From Actinomycetota bacterium (GTDB taxonomy: Bacteria > Actinomycetota > Acidimicrobiia > Acidimicrobiales > Iamiaceae): DNA of 8,928 nucleotides. The translations under genes and the position numbers were made by a program. Where the stretch lies: positions 1 through 8,928 of the forward strand of contig JADGOP010000071.1 in assembly GCA_017882935.1 (NCBI GenBank), written 5' to 3'. The notes under the pieces were generated by a model. It ran no database searches and was not told where the DNA came from. It saw only the letters and a list, made by a program, of their open reading frames with translations. Of the stretch, positions 7,097 through 8,928 are shown one piece after another (the stretch's first letter is position 1; every line of letters starts with the position of its first letter).

Positions 7097-7130
7097 TTGA
7101 GAGCACTAGCTGTGGGGGACGACGTCGATC

Positions 7131-7145
7131 CCTCGATCGAGGAAG
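7131..7145 (+). promoter_or_regulatory. Ribosome binding site of cysD overlapped by a 12-bp palindrome
   Basis: GAGGAAG (7139-7145) is a good Shine-Dalgarno sequence five bases before the ATG at 7151, and it decides that start over the in-frame GTG at 7112. It is the only strong site of this kind before a major gene in the window. The perfect palindrome CCTCGATCGAGG (7131-7142) covers its first four bases. In RNA, CCUC could pair with GAGG and mask the site; in DNA it could be an operator. Confidence 0.6.
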
Positions 7146-7150
7146 TCCCG

Positions 7151-8077
7151 ATGCCCAGCACCGCGCCCGTCGACATCCCCCACCTGTCCCATCTCGAGGT
7201 GCTCGAGGCCGAGTCGATCCACGTCCTGCGTGAGGTGGCGGCCGAGTTCGAGCGGCCTGGCCTGCTGTTCTCCGGCGGCAAGGACTCGGTGGTGATGTTC
7301 CACCTGGCCCGCAAGGCGTTCTGGCCCTGCCCCGTGCCGTTCCCCGTCGTGCACGTCGACACCGGGCAGAACTTCCCCGAGGTCATCGACTTCCGCGACC
7401 AGCTCGTCGACAAGCACGGCGTGCGCCTGGTGGTGGCCTCGGTGCAGGACTCCATCGACCAGGGCCGGGTCGTCGAGGAGACGGGGCTGCGGGCCAGCCG
7501 CAACCGCCTCCAGATCACCACGCTGCTCGACGCCATCGAGGAGCACCGCTTCGACGCCCTCTTCGGCGGTGCCCGCCGCGACGAGGAGAAGGCCCGGGCC
7601 AAGGAGCGGGTCTTCTCGTTCCGCGACGACTTCGGGCAGTGGGACCCCAAGAACCAGCGGCCCGAGCTGTGGAACCTCTACAACGGGCGGCACCACCAGG
7701 GCGAGCACATCCGGGTCTTCCCGCTCAGCAACTGGACCGAGCTCGACATCTGGCAGTACATCGAGCGCGAGTCGGTGCAGCTGCCGCCCATCTACTACGC
7801 CCACGAGCGCGAGGTCTTCGAGCGCGACGGCATGCTCTTGGCGGTGACGCCGTGGACCACGCTCGCCGAGGGCGAGGAGCCGTTCCGGGAGATCGTCCGC
7901 TACCGCACGGTGGGCGACGCCACGTACACCGGTGCCGTGCGCTCCACCGCGGCCACGCCGGCCGAGGTCATCGAGGAGGTCGCGGCCACGCGCCTCACCG
8001 AGCGTGGCGCCACGAGAGCCGACGACCGCTTCTCGGAGGCGGCCATGGAAGACCGCAAGCGCGAGGGCTACTTCTAG
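7151..8077 (+). CDS. cysD: Sulfate adenylyltransferase subunit 2 (CysD)
   Basis: A 308-residue protein, against about 302 in E. coli CysD, which it matches over its full length. With CysN it forms ATP sulfurylase, which makes adenosine 5'-phosphosulfate from sulfate and ATP in the cytoplasm, the first step of sulfate assimilation. It belongs to the PP-loop (PAPS reductase/adenine nucleotide alpha hydrolase) superfamily. The nucleotide loop SGGKDS is at 41-46, preceded by the signature [20 protein letters not shown] (14-33). Other conserved stretches are [10 protein letters not shown] (68-77), [20 protein letters not shown] (138-157), [10 protein letters not shown] (165-174), [17 protein letters not shown] (188-204) and the closing KREGYF. 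The ATG start has a Shine-Dalgarno site at 7139-7145. cysN follows after 52 bases. Confidence 0.97.
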   Translation: MPSTAPVDIPHLSHLEVLEAESIHVLREVAAEFERPGLLFSGGKDSVVMFHLARKAFWPCPVPFPVVHVDTGQNFPEVIDFRDQLVDKHGVRLVVASVQDSIDQGRVVEETGLRASRNRLQITTLLDAIEEHRFDALFGGARRDEEKARAKERVFSFRDDFGQWDPKNQRPELWNLYNGRHHQGEHIRVFPLSNWTELDIWQYIERESVQLPPIYYAHEREVFERDGMLLAVTPWTTLAEGEEPFREIVRYRTVGDATYTGAVRSTAATPAEVIEEVAATRLTERGATRADDRFSEAAMEDRKREGYF

Positions 8078-8128
8078 GTGGACGTGTGTCACCCACACAC
8101 CTGTACGCGCACTGGCTCCGGTCGCTGA
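8078..8128 (+). CDS. Possible small cysteine-containing leader ORF between cysD and cysN
   Basis: Directly after the cysD stop (TAG then GTG) a 16-codon frame reads [16 protein letters not shown] and stops at TGA (8126-8128). One base later the cysN GTG begins. GAGGG at 8063-8067 lies 10 bases before its GTG and could serve as a ribosome binding site, whereas cysN itself has none. Two cysteine codons (TGT at 8087 and 8102) are notable because short cysteine-rich leader ORFs act as cysteine-responsive attenuators before sulfur genes in mycobacteria. This one lies inside the operon and has only two separated cysteines. It may be a coupling device, an attenuator or chance; a frame this short often stays open by chance in such GC-rich DNA. 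Confidence 0.3.
   Translation: MDVCHPHTCTRTGSGR
8084..8100 (+). repeat. Small hairpin in the cysD-cysN gap
   Basis: GTGTGT (8084-8089) and ACACAC (8095-8100) are perfect reverse complements around the loop CACCC. The six-base stem lies entirely inside the possible small ORF at 8078-8128 and contains its first cysteine codon. It is too weak and lacks a U-run to be a convincing terminator. An effect on ribosome flow into cysN or on RNA stability is possible. Confidence 0.35.
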
Positions 8129-8129
8129 C

Positions 8130-8928
8130 GTGGAACTACTGCGCTTCGCCACCGCCGGGAGCGTCGACGACGGCAAGTCGACCCTCATCGGGCGCCTGCT
8201 GTACGACTCCAAGTCCATCTTCGAGGACCAGCTCGAGGCCGTCGAGCGGTCGAGCGTGCAGCGCGGCGAGGAGCAGACCAACCTCGCGCTGCTCACCGAC
8301 GGCCTGCGTGCCGAGCGCGAGCAGGGCATCACCATCGACGTGGCCTACCGCTACTTCGCCACCCCGGTCCGCAAGTTCATCATCGCCGACACCCCCGGGC
8401 ACCTGCAGTACACCCGCAACATGGTCACGGGCGCGTCCACGGCCGACCTGGCCCTGGTGCTGGTCGACGCCCGCAACGGCGTGGTCGAGCAGTCCCGCCG
8501 CCACGCCTTCCTGGCCGTGCTGCTCGGCATCCCGCACCTCGTGCTCTGCGTGAACAAGATGGACCTCGTCGGCTGGGACCAGCAGGTGTTCGACGACATC
8601 GTCGAGGAGTTCCAGCTGTTCGTCACCGGGCTCGGCGTCCCCGACGTCACCGCGGTGCCGCTGTCGGCCCTCAACGGCGACAACGTGGTCGACCGGTCCG
8701 AGCACTCGCCCTGGTACGAGGGGCCGGCGCTCCTCGAGTACCTCGAGGGCGTCGAGGTCGACCCGGTCCACGCCTCCACCGGGGCGCGCTTCCCGGTGCA
8801 GTACGTGCTGCGGCCCCGGTCCGACGAGTGGCACGACTTCCGGGGCTACGCGGGCACCGTGGCGGGTGGTGTGCTGCACCCCGGCGACGAGGTCGTGGTG
8901 CTGCCGTCCGGCCTGCGCACCACGGTGG
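8130..8928 (+). CDS. cysN: Sulfate adenylyltransferase subunit 1 (CysN), N-terminal part; cut by right edge
   Basis: The first 266 codons of the GTPase subunit of ATP sulfurylase, which couples GTP hydrolysis to APS formation by CysD. It is an EF-Tu-like translation-factor GTPase with all G motifs: P-loop GSVDDGKS (10-17), the G2 threonine in GITID (Thr68), DTPGH (87-91) and NKMD (142-145). [19 protein letters not shown] (58-76) is the family signature. From FPVQYVLRP (221-229) the second, beta-barrel domain begins. The GTG at 8130 gives an N-terminus one residue shorter than the mycobacterial CysN portion, and no other standard start lies in frame between the cysD stop and this codon. No Shine-Dalgarno site precedes it. 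In mycobacteria CysN is fused to APS kinase (CysC); the missing 3' part would show whether that holds here. Confidence 0.96.
   Translation, partial: MELLRFATAGSVDDGKSTLIGRLLYDSKSIFEDQLEAVERSSVQRGEEQTNLALLTDGLRAEREQGITIDVAYRYFATPVRKFIIADTPGHLQYTRNMVTGASTADLALVLVDARNGVVEQSRRHAFLAVLLGIPHLVLCVNKMDLVGWDQQVFDDIVEEFQLFVTGLGVPDVTAVPLSALNGDNVVDRSEHSPWYEGPALLEYLEGVEVDPVHASTGARFPVQYVLRPRSDEWHDFRGYAGTVAGGVLHPGDEVVVLPSGLRTTV

Noticed and set aside
7112..7150. Upstream in-frame GTG as the cysD start
   Set aside because: It would add 13 residues. The ATG at 7151 has a good Shine-Dalgarno site five bases away and gives the usual family length.
7018..7150. A cysteine-rich leader ORF or SAM-type riboswitch upstream of cysD
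   Set aside because: No start codon opens a short Cys-rich frame here, and I could not find the conserved core of a known SAM riboswitch in this stretch.
7106..8335. Minus-strand frame of 409 codons opposite cysD
   Set aside because: Antisense to full-length CysD and the start of CysN; the translation is a Val/Leu/Asp/His-rich shadow.
1..8928. Mobile element, phage, CRISPR, toxin-antitoxin or defence genes
   Set aside because: No transposase or integrase motifs, target-site repeats, spaced repeat arrays or small paired genes are visible; composition is even across the window.

Overview
The window is very GC-rich. Its codon use is strongly G/C-ending, which is why long spurious frames open on both strands. 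The gene content points to an actinobacterium: nucS (the actinobacterial/archaeal mismatch endonuclease), a CysQ and CysD/CysN close to the mycobacterial proteins, frequent GTG starts and few Shine-Dalgarno sites. A lineage such as Acidimicrobiia fits, but that placement is an inference. There are no rRNA or tRNA genes, no CRISPR array, no insertion sequence and no phage-like gene. Coding density is high, and the longest stretch without a gene is the 133-base cysQ/cysD gap. I did not find an obviously new multi-gene system. The new-looking material is at the level of regulation and gene overlap.

Left block (1-2655, minus strand, read right to left): an ABC1/UbiB-family kinase, then nucS, then the first 66 codons of an amidohydrolase that runs off the left edge. 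A long, stable inverted repeat sits between the kinase and nucS, and nucS seems to have its own leaderless-type promoter.

Middle block (2755-6272, plus strand): divergent from the kinase is a 752-residue GAF-PAS-GAF-SpoIIE/PP2C phosphatase. Its stop codon overlaps (ATGA) the start of a multi-pass membrane glycosyltransferase of the GT87/DUF2029 type, so the two are probably co-translated.

Right block (6211-8928) is for sulfate assimilation. cysQ (minus) hydrolyses 3'-phosphoadenosine 5'-phosphate (PAP). Divergent from it are cysD and cysN (plus), the two subunits of ATP sulfurylase, which makes adenosine 5'-phosphosulfate (APS) from sulfate and ATP. CysN is cut by the right edge, so it cannot be seen whether it carries a fused APS kinase domain. 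The 3' end of cysQ overlaps the 3' end of the glycosyltransferase gene by 62 bases in convergent orientation.

The points most worth a second look are: (1) a 16-codon, two-cysteine open frame filling the cysD-cysN gap and ending one base before the cysN start; (2) -10-like hexamers 7-9 bases from the start codon at four genes; (3) the 45-base hairpin between the kinase gene and nucS; (4) a 12-bp palindrome overlapping the cysD ribosome binding site; (5) the exact match between the convergent overlap and a disordered glycosyltransferase tail.
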